Shown: positions 47,299 to 56,467 of the stretch, one piece after another
How the letters are laid out: each line of letters begins with the position of its first letter
Numbering within the stretch: the first letter of the stretch is position 1
DNA from: Aeromonas popoffii
GTDB lineage: Bacteria; Pseudomonadota; Gammaproteobacteria; Enterobacterales; Aeromonadaceae
DNA: 64,000 bases
Assembly: GCF_000820025.1 (NCBI RefSeq)
Contig: NZ_CDBI01000014.1
Coordinates: 335,380 to 399,379 of the forward strand
Reading direction: 5' to 3'
Program-made: the position numbers and the translations under genes
Notes under the pieces: generated by a model
What the model was told of the DNA's origin: nothing
The model's database searches: none
The model's input: only the letters and a program-made list of their open reading frames with translations

Positions 47299-48819
47299 AT
47301 GATGGATGACCAAATCCTGATTATTGACGATGACGATCTGCCCCTTCTCGATAACCAGCAGGCTGGATGGAAGGTGATGATTGTGGACGATGAACCCGAA
47401 GTGCATCGCATCACCAAGATCACCCTGAGCAAGTTTGAATTCGATAACAAACCCATTGAATTTTTGCATGCTTATTCAGCCGCACAGGCCAAGGAGTTGC
47501 TCGCCCAGACCCCGGATGTAGCCCTGTTGCTGCTCGACGTCGTAATGGAAGTCGATCACGCCGGTCTCGATGTGGTCAAGTTCGTGCGCGAGGATCTGCA
47601 GAACAAGATGGTGCGCATAGTGTTGCGAACCGGACAACCGGGTCAGGCACCGGAAGATGATGTGGTCACCAACTACGACATCAACGATTACAAGGACAAG
47701 ACCGAGCTCACCTCCCAGAAGCTGCGAACCCTGTTGCGGGCCAGCCTGCGTTCATATCGCGATATACGTACCCTGGAGAGCAATCGTCAGGGACTAGAGA
47801 AAGTCATCGAAGCCTCCAAGGGGATCTTTGAGAAACGGTCACTGCGCCAGTTTGTCGAAGGAGCTCAGGAGCAGCTCGATGCCCTGATCAATCAGGAAGA
47901 GTCCCAGATCTATGATGTAAAGCAGTTTACCTACGAGGTACGGGATCAGATCCTGGAGCCACTGCTGCCTGGCCATCCGTCTGTGCGGCTGGTCGATGCC
48001 CCTCTGATATTGCGCCAGGCCATGGCCAACCGGGCTACCGTCTATGACGGTAATCAGATGGTGCTCTACTGCCAGAATCCCCGTCATCACCTGCTGTTTC
48101 ATATCGAGACGACCCGCCATCTCAGCCAGATGGACACGGGTCTGCTGAGCCTGTTTACTGAAAACATCATAGTGGCGCTGGAAAATATCCGGCTCAACGA
48201 AGTCATCGCCGACAACCAGCGCGAGATCATTTACCGCATCGGGGAGCTGGTGGAAACCCGCTCCAAGGAGTCTGGCCTGCACGTCAAGCGGGTCGCCCTC
48301 TACACCGAGCTGTTCTGCCTGTTGCTCGGTATGAGCGAAGAGCAGAGCGAGCTCATCAAACGCGCCTCTCCCCTGCACGACATCGGCAAGGTAGGGATCC
48401 CGGATGCCATACTGCACAAGCCGGGTAAGCTGACCCCGGAAGAGTGGGAGATCATGAAGACCCACGCCCAACTGGGGCAGGATATGCTCTCCGGCAGCGA
48501 TCTGGCGCTGTTCCAGATAGGCGCCACCATAGCCGGCAACCACCATGAGAAATGGAATGGCAGCGGCTATCCCCGTGGCCTCAAGGGCGATTCAATACCG
48601 CTCGAGGGGCGTGTGGTGGCGCTGGCCGACGTGTTTGATGCCTTGGGATCGGATCGCTGCTATAAGAAGGCATGGCCGCTGGATAAGGTGCTCGCGCTGA
48701 TTGAAGAGGAAAAGGGGCAGCACTTCGATCCCCAGCTGGTGGATCTGATGCTGGCCAATCTGGACAAGTTCCTCAAGATCCGCGATCAGCACAAGGATAT
48801 CTACGTCGGGGATCACTGA
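47299..48819 (+). CDS. Response regulator with DUF3369 and HD-GYP domains
   Basis: A 506-residue protein: an N-terminal receiver (WKVMIVDDEPEVHR; phosphoacceptor in LLLLDVVMEVDHAG), a central DUF3369 region (about 175-310) and a C-terminal HD-GYP domain with intact HD (SPLHDIGKVGIPD) and GYP (HHEKWNGSGYPRGL) motifs. HD-GYP domains degrade cyclic di-GMP. A response output from the phosphorelay at 37.9-42.6 kb is possible but unproved. Two adjacent ATG codons (47299, 47302) follow AGGATTGC. Confidence 0.92.
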   Translation: MMDDQILIIDDDDLPLLDNQQAGWKVMIVDDEPEVHRITKITLSKFEFDNKPIEFLHAYSAAQAKELLAQTPDVALLLLDVVMEVDHAGLDVVKFVREDLQNKMVRIVLRTGQPGQAPEDDVVTNYDINDYKDKTELTSQKLRTLLRASLRSYRDIRTLESNRQGLEKVIEASKGIFEKRSLRQFVEGAQEQLDALINQEESQIYDVKQFTYEVRDQILEPLLPGHPSVRLVDAPLILRQAMANRATVYDGNQMVLYCQNPRHHLLFHIETTRHLSQMDTGLLSLFTENIIVALENIRLNEVIADNQREIIYRIGELVETRSKESGLHVKRVALYTELFCLLLGMSEEQSELIKRASPLHDIGKVGIPDAILHKPGKLTPEEWEIMKTHAQLGQDMLSGSDLALFQIGATIAGNHHEKWNGSGYPRGLKGDSIPLEGRVVALADVFDALGSDRCYKKAWPLDKVLALIEEEKGQHFDPQLVDLMLANLDKFLKIRDQHKDIYVGDH

Positions 48820-48852
48820 TCCTCCCTCACGCCAACCGGCCAGCAGCCACAA

Positions 48853-48887
48853 ATGACAAAGCCGCCTCAACAGGGCGGCTTTGTCAT
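48853..48887. terminator. Bidirectional hairpin terminator
   Basis: A perfect 14-bp stem (ATGACAAAGCCGCC with its complement, 7-base loop) between convergent genes ending at 48819 and 48901. T-tracts are short on both sides. Confidence 0.65.
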
Positions 48888-48900
48888 TCAAGGCAGACTC

Positions 48901-50157
48901 TTACTGCTCGGGCAGGTTCAAGTCCAGCTTGGCCTCGGATTTGGCTCCCTCATTTTCTGCCTTCTGCGCAGCCATCGCCTTTTGCAATGCCCGGCGTTTT
49001 TTCAACAGGATGAACCCCACCCCACCGAGCAGAGCCACCAGGATACCGACGCCGCCCAGCAACCAGAGCAACCAACCGCGACTCTCTTTCTCCTCAAATT
49101 TCACCTGGATGGGTACGGCTGCTGAGGCAACGGACGCGGCTGAAGGGGGCTGCGCCAGCACAGGCAAGATGTTGAATGACTTGGCCGGCAGAGTGACCTG
49201 GATCTCGCGGCCCAAGCGGGTAGTTCCGAACAGGGTGGCGGTCACATCATACTGGCCAACCTCCTTGATGGCGGAGAGATCGATCTCCACTCTGGGCTCG
49301 GTCGCCACCGCGCTGAACGCCATGCTGGCTCCTACGGTATTGGCAGCCTTGCCCTTGATGATCACGGAGGCGGGATCCAGCTCATCGCTGTCAATCAGGA
49401 AGGAGAGCCTGGCACCGTACTCTTTTGACGGCACCGCCAAGCTATAACCGACCGGTAGCGGGTAGATCAGCACATCCTGATGACGGGCCCGTGAGAAGAC
49501 CTGATTGCCGGTGCTGTAGAGTGCTCTATACTTGCCGGCCGGGACATCCAATACCGCCTTGGCGGTCATGATGCCATCACCAGGCACCTCGTCGAGCCCC
49601 TTGCCATCATCGCGATAATGTCCAAGTAGCTCATCCAGAATGGGCTCGCCCTGCTGCTGGGTATCGTTGAAGCGCTGCAGCTTCACCGTCATGCCGAGAT
49701 CCGTGAGGTAGTAACCCTCTTTGGGCGGGGCATCGTCGATCAGCAACCAGGACTTGAGTTTGACGACTTCCCCCTGATAGAGCTGAGTCGGCAGCAGATC
49801 GGTTTCCAGTTTGATATTCGACAGGATCCGCACCCTGTTTTCAGGATCCACCTCGCCGATGGCCTGCCAGGGGCCCGGCATGGGATCACGGATGGTGATG
49901 AGATCCTGATCCTTGAGTGCCAGCCAGCCCACATCGGGCGGGGTTACCTTACCGACATACAGCTTGCTGCCATCGGGCCTCACCAGTATCACCGAAGGGG
50001 TGCCCAGCTTGCGCGTCACGATAAAAGTGATCTCCTTCACCCCGTAATCGATGCGAAAGCGGTTATCGAGCAGGGGAATGTCAGAGGGGGCAAACACCTC
50101 GTTGGCTGTGACCGTCAGTGAGGTCAGCAGCAGCAGGCCACTCCATAGCTTACTCAT
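48901..50157 (-). CDS. TIGR03503 family envelope protein
   Basis: A 418-residue protein with a signal peptide ([20 protein letters not shown]), a large extracytoplasmic beta-rich region, and one C-terminal transmembrane helix ([19 protein letters not shown]) followed by a basic Lys/Arg cytoplasmic tail. I recognise it as the TIGR03503 family of Aeromonas, Vibrio and Shewanella, without known function. Start at 50157 overlaps the dnaQ stop (ATGA); a longer in-frame extension is only the dnaQ antiframe. Confidence 0.85.
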   Translation of the reverse strand: MSKLWSGLLLLTSLTVTANEVFAPSDIPLLDNRFRIDYGVKEITFIVTRKLGTPSVILVRPDGSKLYVGKVTPPDVGWLALKDQDLITIRDPMPGPWQAIGEVDPENRVRILSNIKLETDLLPTQLYQGEVVKLKSWLLIDDAPPKEGYYLTDLGMTVKLQRFNDTQQQGEPILDELLGHYRDDGKGLDEVPGDGIMTAKAVLDVPAGKYRALYSTGNQVFSRARHQDVLIYPLPVGYSLAVPSKEYGARLSFLIDSDELDPASVIIKGKAANTVGASMAFSAVATEPRVEIDLSAIKEVGQYDVTATLFGTTRLGREIQVTLPAKSFNILPVLAQPPSAASVASAAVPIQVKFEEKESRGWLLWLLGGVGILVALLGGVGFILLKKRRALQKAMAAQKAENEGAKSEAKLDLNLPEQ

Positions 50158-50888
50158 TGCCGCCACAGGCAGGCTCCTCCTTTCTTCTGGACCAGATCCA
50201 GCCTCGCCTCGTGCACGGCTTCGATGTCGGCACCGGCACGCACTACCTTGAGTGGTGGACGGTTGCTCTCCAATCGACGGATGCTGGTGTCCTGGTTGCG
50301 CTCGTTCTCCTGGCTTTCGGTGGCCAGGTTCAGCTTGGTCTGGCCACCAGTCATCAGCAGGTAAACGTCGGCCAGGATCTCCGCATCGAGCAAGGCCCCG
50401 TGCAAGGTCCGGTGGGAATTGTCTATGCCGTAGCGATCGCACAACACATCCAGGTTGTTGCGTTTGCCCGGGAAGAGATCCCGCGCCATCGCAAGGGTAT
50501 CTGTGATGCTGCAGATATCCTTGGTCTTGAAGTTGAGTCCGAGCTTGCCGAACTCATAGTCCATGAAGCTCACGTCAAAGGGCGCGTTGTGGGCGATAAG
50601 CTCGGCGCCACGAATGAATTCGATGAAGTCGTTGGCGATCTGGCTGAACGGGGGCTTGTCGACCAGGAAGGCATCCGTGATGCCGTGCACCTGGATGGCC
50701 TCGGGATCCACCAGCCGATCCGGCTTGATATAGACGTGGTAGTGATTACCGGTCAGCTTGCGGTTGATCACCTCCACACAGCCGATCTCTATGATGCGGT
50801 GCCCCAGATAGATGGGGCCACCGGCGGTGTTCATACCTGTGGTTTCAGTATCCAGAATGATCTGGCGATTCAGTTGGGGTGTGTTCAT
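50154..50888 (-). CDS. dnaQ: DNA polymerase III epsilon subunit (proofreading exonuclease)
   Basis: A 244-residue DEDDh 3'-5' exonuclease. Exo [14 protein letters not shown], Exo [18 protein letters not shown] and Exo [18 protein letters not shown] are intact. The C-terminal part binds the polymerase alpha subunit. It diverges from rnhA with 75 bases between, as in E. coli where the two promoters overlap. Confidence 0.97.
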   Translation of the reverse strand: MNTPQLNRQIILDTETTGMNTAGGPIYLGHRIIEIGCVEVINRKLTGNHYHVYIKPDRLVDPEAIQVHGITDAFLVDKPPFSQIANDFIEFIRGAELIAHNAPFDVSFMDYEFGKLGLNFKTKDICSITDTLAMARDLFPGKRNNLDVLCDRYGIDNSHRTLHGALLDAEILADVYLLMTGGQTKLNLATESQENERNQDTSIRRLESNRPPLKVVRAGADIEAVHEARLDLVQKKGGACLWRQ

Positions 50889-50940
50889 GATCCAATCTAT
50901 GTCAAACTTCGGCCTTACCCGCTAGTTTACCCCAAGACTC

Positions 50941-50963
50941 ATGCTAAAAAAGATCGATTGCTC
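50941..50963 (+). repeat. Duplicated rnhA start
   Basis: ATGCTAAAAAAGATCGATTG (MLKKID) directly precedes the true start ATGTTAAAACACATTGATTT (MLKHID). Fifteen of the first 19 bases match. The copy reads nine codons and stops at TAA overlapping the true ATG (TCATGTTAA), which would couple the two if translated. Confidence 0.6.
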
Positions 50964-51428
50964 ATGTTAAAACACATTGATTTATACACGGATGGTTCCT
51001 GCCTAGGCAATCCTGGCCCGGGTGGCTATGGTGCTGTTCTGGTCTATGGCGATCACCGCAAGGAGATTTCCGGTGGTTTTCGGCTGACCACCAATAACCG
51101 GATGGAGTTGATGGCCGCCATCATGGGGCTGCGCACTCTCAATGCAGCCTGCCAGGTACGGCTCACCACCGACAGCCAGTATGTGCGCCAGGGGATCACC
51201 CAGTGGATCATCGGCTGGAAAAAGAAGGGATGGATGACCTCAAACCGCCAGCCGGTCAAGAACGTCGATCTCTGGAAGGCGCTAGATGCGGAAGTGGCCC
51301 GCCATCAGATAGAGTGGCTCTGGGTCAAGGGACACTCGGGTCACCCCGAGAATGAACGCTGCGATGAGCTGGCGCGAGATGCGGCCAGTGGCAAGCAGCT
51401 CGCCGAAGACACCGGCTATCAACCCTGA
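50964..51428 (+). CDS. rnhA: Ribonuclease HI
   Basis: A 154-residue RNase H that cuts the RNA strand of RNA-DNA hybrids. The catalytic carboxylates are in [33 protein letters not shown] and the C-terminal [23 protein letters not shown] is the basic substrate-binding protrusion. Length matches E. coli (155). It is flanked by a duplicated start upstream and a diverged copy of its C-terminus downstream. Confidence 0.97.
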   Translation: MLKHIDLYTDGSCLGNPGPGGYGAVLVYGDHRKEISGGFRLTTNNRMELMAAIMGLRTLNAACQVRLTTDSQYVRQGITQWIIGWKKKGWMTSNRQPVKNVDLWKALDAEVARHQIEWLWVKGHSGHPENERCDELARDAASGKQLAEDTGYQP

Positions 51429-51456
51429 TCCCTCTCTCAAGGGGTGACGAGCGTCT

Positions 51457-51509
51457 TTGACCCGAGAGGTCGAGAGTCGCTCGTCGAGGGTATGGGTTAC
51501 CAGCCCTGA
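51457..51509 (+). pseudogene. Remnant of an rnhA 3' end
   Basis: About 53 bases read DPRGRESLVEGMGYQP and stop, against [16 protein letters not shown] and stop at the end of rnhA. The last four residues and stop are identical in sense, the rest is diverged (7 of 17). It begins about 30 bases past the rnhA stop and overlaps the 3' end of the convergent yafS. Similarity is modest, so chance cannot be excluded. Confidence 0.45.
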
Positions 51510-52219
51510 CGCGCCATGCCCGGTGCCGCAATCGACTCAGGCAAACGCCAGCGACGGCGCACCGGGATGAGTGGAAAACGCCGTTTGCGCGCCGCTATCA
51601 CATAGACAGATGAAAAGGGTCTGCAGTAATCCCGCCCCACACTCTCCCGCCACCAGCCAATCCGGCTCTGCTTGCCCATAAACGAATAGCCAAAGCGCTC
51701 ATCAAACATCACCTCGCAACCAAGCAGGTGCAACCAGTCGGTGACCCGCGCCGGGGTGAACATGCGAGCCGACCAGGGCAGATGTTGACGCAGGAAAGGC
51801 AGACAATGACCGATACCGACCAGACTGAGCGGGTTATAACCGCTGACGATGAGCCAGCCATCGTCGGTCAGCACACGTTCGGCTTCACGCAGCACCTGAT
51901 GGGGGTCGGGCGAGAAATCGAGGCAATGGGCGAGCAGACAGGCGTCCACGCTGCCGGTTCGCACCGGCAAGGCCACTGGATCGCCCTTGATATCCAGCAG
52001 CCGACCACTGGTCGCCACCCCTATCTGGTGGCGTATGGAAGAGCAGCCACAGGAGAGCTCGGCGCTCAGGGCGCCGACTTTAAGCAGATGATAACCAAAC
52101 AGATGTGGGCACCAGTTGTCGAGCCGCTCCTGGATCTCGGCCGCCACCCAGTCCCCCATGGGTAATGCCGACCAGCTGGTCGGGATCTCGATTTGTTGTT
52201 CGGTACGTGCCACCTGCAT
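51497..52219 (-). CDS. yafS: SAM-dependent methyltransferase YafS
   Basis: A 240-residue class I methyltransferase-like protein. LLDIKGDPVALPVRTGSVDACLLAHCLDF holds motifs II-IV (shown in part) and VLREAERVLTDDGWLIVSGYNPLSL motifs V-VI. The usual glycine-rich motif I is weak. The substrate is unknown; E. coli YafS is also uncharacterised. ATG at 52219 was preferred over a TTG four codons upstream. Divergent from gloB as in E. coli. Confidence 0.85.
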   Translation of the reverse strand: MQVARTEQQIEIPTSWSALPMGDWVAAEIQERLDNWCPHLFGYHLLKVGALSAELSCGCSSIRHQIGVATSGRLLDIKGDPVALPVRTGSVDACLLAHCLDFSPDPHQVLREAERVLTDDGWLIVSGYNPLSLVGIGHCLPFLRQHLPWSARMFTPARVTDWLHLLGCEVMFDERFGYSFMGKQSRIGWWRESVGRDYCRPFSSVYVIAARKRRFPLIPVRRRWRLPESIAAPGMARQGW

Positions 52220-52290
52220 AATAGGGCTCAACTTGGGGTTCGAACGCCATCCAGTTATATAAGATACCCTCCATAAAGAGAAGCAGACTC

Positions 52291-53055
52291 ATGTATACCG
52301 TTATCACAGTTCCAGCCTTTAACGACAACTACATCTGGTTGATCCGACACGATAATCACTGTCTGGTGGTCGACCCGGGCGATGCGGTCCCCGTACTGGA
52401 GCGGCTGGCAGCGCTGGAGCTGCAACTCGACGCCATCCTGCTGACTCACCACCACCAGGATCATGTGGGCGGCGTCACTGCCCTGCTCACCCAGTTCCCT
52501 CACGCAAGGCTATATGGCCCCAAACATGATCCCATGCCCGAGCACCACGGTCAGTGGCTCGATGACGGGGATCAGATCAACTGGCATGGCCTGAGTCTGG
52601 ATGTCATCCATGTGCCCGGCCATACCCGTGGCCACATCGCCTACCACGGCCATGGCATGCTGTTCTGTGGTGATACGCTCTTCTCCGCCGGTTGTGGTCG
52701 CCTGTTCGAGGGGACCCCGGCCCAGATGCATGACTCGCTGCAACGGCTCGCCGCCCTGCCCGACGACACCCTCATCTATTGTGCCCATGAGTACACCCTC
52801 TCCAACCTGCGTTTCGCCTACGCGGTCGAGCCTGACAACAGGGCGATCCAGCAGCGGATCGGGCTGATCAGCAAACTGCGTCAGCAGGGCCTTCCGAGTC
52901 TCCCCTCCCGGCTGGGGGATGAACGTGAGTTCAACGTTTTTCTGCGTTGCGAGCACGATTCTGTGAAATTTTCTGCTGAGAAATACGCCTTAAAATGCTT
53001 GGAAAATCCAGAGGATACTTTCGCCGTGCTACGCAGCTGGAAGGACGTTTTTTGA
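52291..53055 (+). CDS. gloB: Hydroxyacylglutathione hydrolase (glyoxalase II)
   Basis: A 254-residue metallo-beta-lactamase-fold enzyme that hydrolyses S-lactoylglutathione in methylglyoxal detoxification. Metal motif THHHQDHVGG (about 52-61), HVPGHTRGHIAY, FCGDTLFSAGCGR and CAHEYTLSNLRFA are intact. Length agrees with E. coli GloB (251). Start ATG at 52291. Confidence 0.96.
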   Translation: MYTVITVPAFNDNYIWLIRHDNHCLVVDPGDAVPVLERLAALELQLDAILLTHHHQDHVGGVTALLTQFPHARLYGPKHDPMPEHHGQWLDDGDQINWHGLSLDVIHVPGHTRGHIAYHGHGMLFCGDTLFSAGCGRLFEGTPAQMHDSLQRLAALPDDTLIYCAHEYTLSNLRFAYAVEPDNRAIQQRIGLISKLRQQGLPSLPSRLGDEREFNVFLRCEHDSVKFSAEKYALKCLENPEDTFAVLRSWKDVF

Positions 53056-53124
53056 ACAAACCTTGATCAGGGGGCCATTGCCCCTTATGATGCCAGCTGT
53101 TTTTCAAGAGATGACCTGAGCGAG

Positions 53125-54495
53125 ATGAAGGTACGAACGGCCTTATTGACGGCGCTGTTTCTCAGCGGCTGCCAAAACCTGAGCCATCAGGATGACCGGG
53201 CGCTAACGGCAATCGAGCCGATCAAGTCCCCCCAAGTCAACAAAAAAGCGTATAAAAAACATTCTTCGCGCTTCTTGTTCGGTGACGAACAGATAGACGA
53301 ACTGAATGACACCGAGAATCTGTGGGTGCGTATCAGCGAGGATATGCAGTTTGATCCACAGGATAACGACCGTGTCCGCCAGCAGCGTGATTGGTTGTTG
53401 CGCAATGATAAGCATCTGGCGACCATTGCCAGCCGGGCTGAGCCCTACCTGTATCTGATGGTAGAGGAAATCGAACGGCGTGAGCTGCCAATGGAGCTTA
53501 TTACCATCCCCATGATCGAGAGCATGTTCGATCCCCACGCCCGCTCCCGGAGCAATGCGGTCGGGCTGTGGCAATTCGTCCCTGCGACCGGCAAGAACTT
53601 CGGCCTGCGCCACGACAACTGGTATGACGGCCGCCGCGATGTGCTGGCTTCCACCCATGCTGCGCTGGATTATCTGGAGTACCTGAACCGCTTCTTTGAT
53701 GGTGACTGGCTGCAAACCCTGGCCGCCTACAATGCCGGTGAAGGGCGTGTGCGCAATGCCATAGTCCGCAATCAGAAGGCCGGTCGTCCAACCGACTACT
53801 GGTCCCTCGATCTGCCCCGTGAAACGCGCATGTATGTGCCCAAAATCCTGGCCATGGCGGACATGATACGCAACGCGGACAAATACAATGTCTCCCTGCC
53901 GGTACTGGCCAACAAACCTCAACTGCGGGTGGTCAACACCGGGGGGCAGATCGATTTGAACGTGGCCGCCCAGCTGGCGGGTCTGCGCCCGGCCCAGTTG
54001 AAAGAGGTCAATCCGGCCCTGAGCCGCTGGTCGACCTCTCCCCAGGGCCCTTATCGCCTGCTGGTGCCGGTCGAATATGCCGACACCCTGGAGCTGGCCC
54101 TGGCCGATCTGCCCCAGAGCGAGCGTATCCGCACCCGCTCCTACCAGGTAGCCAGTGGCGATACCCTCTCCCGCATCGCCCAGAACAACGGGGTGAGCGT
54201 GCAGCAGCTCAAACTGGCCAACAACCTGCGTGGCGACAACCTGCGCCGTGGCCAAACCCTGATGATTCCGACCGGTGGCAGCAAACAAGTCACCCGCCAG
54301 GCAGCCCAGAGCAAGTCGCAGCAGGTTGCCAGTCACAGCGGCAGCAAGATCCAGTACAAGGTACGTTCCGGTGACAACCTCTGGAGCATCAGCCAGGCTC
54401 ACGGGGTGACTCATGATCAACTGGCCAAGTGGAATGGTCTTGATACCAAGTCGGCCCTGAAACCCGGCATGAAGCTGGTGGTCTGGACCAAGTAG
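53125..54495 (+). CDS. mltD: Membrane-bound lytic murein transglycosylase D
   Basis: A 456-residue outer-membrane lipoprotein (signal TALLTALFLSGC, lipidated Cys) that cleaves peptidoglycan. The SLT domain has the catalytic Glu in IPMIESMFDPHARSRSNAVG (about residue 130) and a LAAYNAGEGRVRNA motif. Two LysM repeats at the C-terminus (YQVASGDTLSRIAQNNGV; YKVRSGDNLWSISQAHGV) bind glycan. Length matches E. coli MltD (452). Downstream is a frameshifted extra LysM. Confidence 0.95.
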   Translation: MKVRTALLTALFLSGCQNLSHQDDRALTAIEPIKSPQVNKKAYKKHSSRFLFGDEQIDELNDTENLWVRISEDMQFDPQDNDRVRQQRDWLLRNDKHLATIASRAEPYLYLMVEEIERRELPMELITIPMIESMFDPHARSRSNAVGLWQFVPATGKNFGLRHDNWYDGRRDVLASTHAALDYLEYLNRFFDGDWLQTLAAYNAGEGRVRNAIVRNQKAGRPTDYWSLDLPRETRMYVPKILAMADMIRNADKYNVSLPVLANKPQLRVVNTGGQIDLNVAAQLAGLRPAQLKEVNPALSRWSTSPQGPYRLLVPVEYADTLELALADLPQSERIRTRSYQVASGDTLSRIAQNNGVSVQQLKLANNLRGDNLRRGQTLMIPTGGSKQVTRQAAQSKSQQVASHSGSKIQYKVRSGDNLWSISQAHGVTHDQLAKWNGLDTKSALKPGMKLVVWTK

Positions 54496-54516
54496 GACAA
54501 GAGCAGCAACAAGTCC

Positions 54517-54676
54517 ATGGGTTATCAGGTTGGTCGGTCGGGGTGACTCACTCCCCTCCATCGCCACCCGCTTTCAGGTCGCTGCGATGGATGTGATGCG
54601 CTGGAATCAGCCCGGCAAGAGCGATGACCTCAAGCCGGCTCAGGAGCTGACCCTGTTCGTGAAGAACAACCGCTGA
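54517..54676 (+). pseudogene. Remnant LysM repeat downstream of mltD
   Basis: A decayed LysM: after GYQV a one-base shift leads to SGDSLPSIATRFQVAAMDVM, then RWN and LKPAQELTLFVKNNR with a stop at 54676. It matches the last MltD LysM (SGDNLWSISQAHGV, KWNG, LKPGMKLVV). It is separated from the mltD stop by 21 bases. Either mltD once had a third LysM lost by a nonsense and a frameshift, or this is a partial tandem copy of the 3' end. Confidence 0.8.
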
Positions 54677-54692
54677 GTGACCGTCACTTTAT

Positions 54693-54727
54693 AAAAAAAC
54701 ACCCCGCACTTGGCGGGGTGTTTTTTT
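54693..54727. terminator. Bidirectional terminator mltD / yafD
   Basis: Seven A, then ACACCCCGC, short loop, GCGGGGTGT and seven T. It serves both convergent units. Confidence 0.9.
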
Positions 54728-54744
54728 ATCGGCGCCGAGGGCCA

Positions 54745-55590
54745 TCAGGGAGTAATAGCCTGGGCTGCGAAGCGTGCAATGATGGGATTGTGATCCGAGG
54801 CGTCGGTCGCCGGACTGCTCACTTCCACCAGGTCCAGATTGCGGTAGTAGAGGTGATCCAGCGGACGGCCGAACGCGGTACGGCGCAGATCGGGCACCGG
54901 GATGGCCTCCTGCAGTCCCAGCTCGCCCACCAGCTTGTTCAGCCAGAATTCGCGCTTGTCGCTCCAGGTGTTGAAATCCCCCGCCAGAATGACAGGTCCC
55001 TGATGGCGATGGATGAGGGCGGTCAGATCATTGAGCTGCTCGCGAAAAGTGGCCATGCCCAGTTCGAAGTTGACCGCATGCAAGTTCACCACCAGCACAC
55101 CGTCAGGATCGCCCTGCAAGGGGTACAGGCTGACCAGACCGGACTTTGGAATGCGTAGCAGAGGCTCTGGCGAACGAACGCCACAGACGAAGGCCTGTGG
55201 CGTTTTGGCGACCGTCATGACGCCAAACGAGACGCCACCCTGGGTGAACGCCTGCAACTGTTGCCACTGGAACTCACCAGCCTTGAGCCACTCCAGCATG
55301 TCCGGGTGGGTCGCCGACTCCTGCAGCAGCACCAGATCCTGGGATTTAGCATACTCGTCCAACCCCTCGCGCCAGTTTTTACGTTGACCCTTGTAGAGGT
55401 TCCAGACAGTGACGCCAAACTCGCGGGGCAAGGCGGTGGAGGCCAGCGCCACCAGTGGCGGCTGCTGGCAATTGACGCCGGGAATGATGCCCTGCGCCGT
55501 CACCATATGATCCTGATCCGGCACCTCGAAACAACCGACCAACCCCAACGTCAGCAACGACGTTCCCAGAATGCGATAACTATTTTTCAT
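54745..55590 (-). CDS. yafD: Endonuclease/exonuclease/phosphatase family protein YafD
   Basis: A 281-residue EEP-fold protein. Catalytic residues lie in LVLLQESATH (Glu), VNLHAVNF, ILAGDFNTWSDK (Asp-x-Asn) and ATDASDHNPIIARF (Asp-His). The N-terminus has a hydrophobic leader ending LVGC, so it could be lipidated. Its substrate is unknown. Location next to the mltD-gloB-yafS cluster matches E. coli yafD. Confidence 0.9.
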   Translation of the reverse strand: MKNSYRILGTSLLTLGLVGCFEVPDQDHMVTAQGIIPGVNCQQPPLVALASTALPREFGVTVWNLYKGQRKNWREGLDEYAKSQDLVLLQESATHPDMLEWLKAGEFQWQQLQAFTQGGVSFGVMTVAKTPQAFVCGVRSPEPLLRIPKSGLVSLYPLQGDPDGVLVVNLHAVNFELGMATFREQLNDLTALIHRHQGPVILAGDFNTWSDKREFWLNKLVGELGLQEAIPVPDLRRTAFGRPLDHLYYRNLDLVEVSSPATDASDHNPIIARFAAQAITP

Positions 55591-55700
55591 TGGCTAACAA
55601 CCACCTGCCTCTGCATTGTGTCATGACCATCACAAATGTCATCGCAACCGACTAGGCTCATGAATCGTGTCCGGCCGGCGCATCCAGAAGGAATTCAACG

Positions 55701-55925
55701 ATGGCGAGACAGTACCAGTACCGCGTGACATTTTATGATCAACAAGGAAATTGTCATCAAGTGGATCTTTCCACCGTCTACCAGATCAGACGGGATCCCC
55801 AATGCGATCTCTGCCTGTTCGACAGTGAGCATTGTGTCGGTTCGGAAGAGATGCTGGAACGCATGATACGGCAAAAAACCGGCTTTGAGCAGGAATTATC
55901 CATCATCAACGCCCGGCTTATCTGA
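55701..55925 (+). CDS. Small hypothetical protein, 74 aa
   Basis: A soluble protein of unknown function with three cysteines (QCDLC and HCVG, about residues 34-45) and a charged helical C-terminus (SEEMLERMIRQKTGFEQEL). GAAGGAATT precedes the ATG. It lies between yafD (divergent) and yciA (convergent, 6 bases apart). No family recognised. Confidence 0.6.
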   Translation: MARQYQYRVTFYDQQGNCHQVDLSTVYQIRRDPQCDLCLFDSEHCVGSEEMLERMIRQKTGFEQELSIINARLI

Positions 55926-55931
55926 GCCGGA

Positions 55932-56330
55932 TCAGACTGGAACCGGGCGGGATTTGCCCTGATCGTCGATGGCAACGTAGGTGAAAATCCCCTCGGTCAC
56001 ACAGTAACGCTGGGCTTCGTTTGCACGAAGCACCGGCTTGACCCAGACCTCCAGTTTAAGGCGCATGGAGCTGCGGCCAATCTTCAGACAACGCCCATAA
56101 CAACAAACCACATCACCGACTTTCACCGGGCTGTGAAAGGTCATGCCCTCGACAGAAACGGTACAAATACGTCCTTTTGCCAGCTCCTTGGCCATGATGC
56201 CCCCACCTATATCCATCTGGGACATGATCCAGCCCCCGAAAATATCGCCGTTGGGGTTGGTATCGGCTGGCATCGCCAGGGTTCTCAGCAACAGCTCCCC
56301 GTCAGGGTGACGTTTTGTATCTACCATCAT
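55932..56330 (-). CDS. yciA: Acyl-CoA thioesterase YciA
   Basis: A 132-residue hotdog-fold thioesterase. LRTLAMPADTNPNGDIFGGW (about 13-32) carries the catalytic Asp, and VEGMTFHSPVKVGDVVCCYG is the second family block, both nearly as in E. coli YciA. It hydrolyses a broad range of acyl-CoAs. The ATG at 56330 follows GAGAGAGCGGTA; another ATG is adjacent. Confidence 0.94.
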   Translation of the reverse strand: MMVDTKRHPDGELLLRTLAMPADTNPNGDIFGGWIMSQMDIGGGIMAKELAKGRICTVSVEGMTFHSPVKVGDVVCCYGRCLKIGRSSMRLKLEVWVKPVLRANEAQRYCVTEGIFTYVAIDDQGKSRPVPV

Positions 56331-56467
56331 TACCGCTCTCTCTATCATGGATGGCGGCATGATAGGGGGCGAGCCCCGCCTTGGCAAACCTCAATTACCC
56401 CACGGACCCAGCCCTGGCGCTGCATACCACCGCGCGGGAGACGCTCCGTGAGCAGGCCAGACGTACC

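Noticed and set aside
47299..47400. Two DDD/DDE-like segments (ILIIDDDD and VMIVDDEP) in the HD-GYP regulator as a further duplicated gene start
   Set aside because: Acidic, variable N-terminal extensions before the receiver are usual in this family and the DNA similarity is low.
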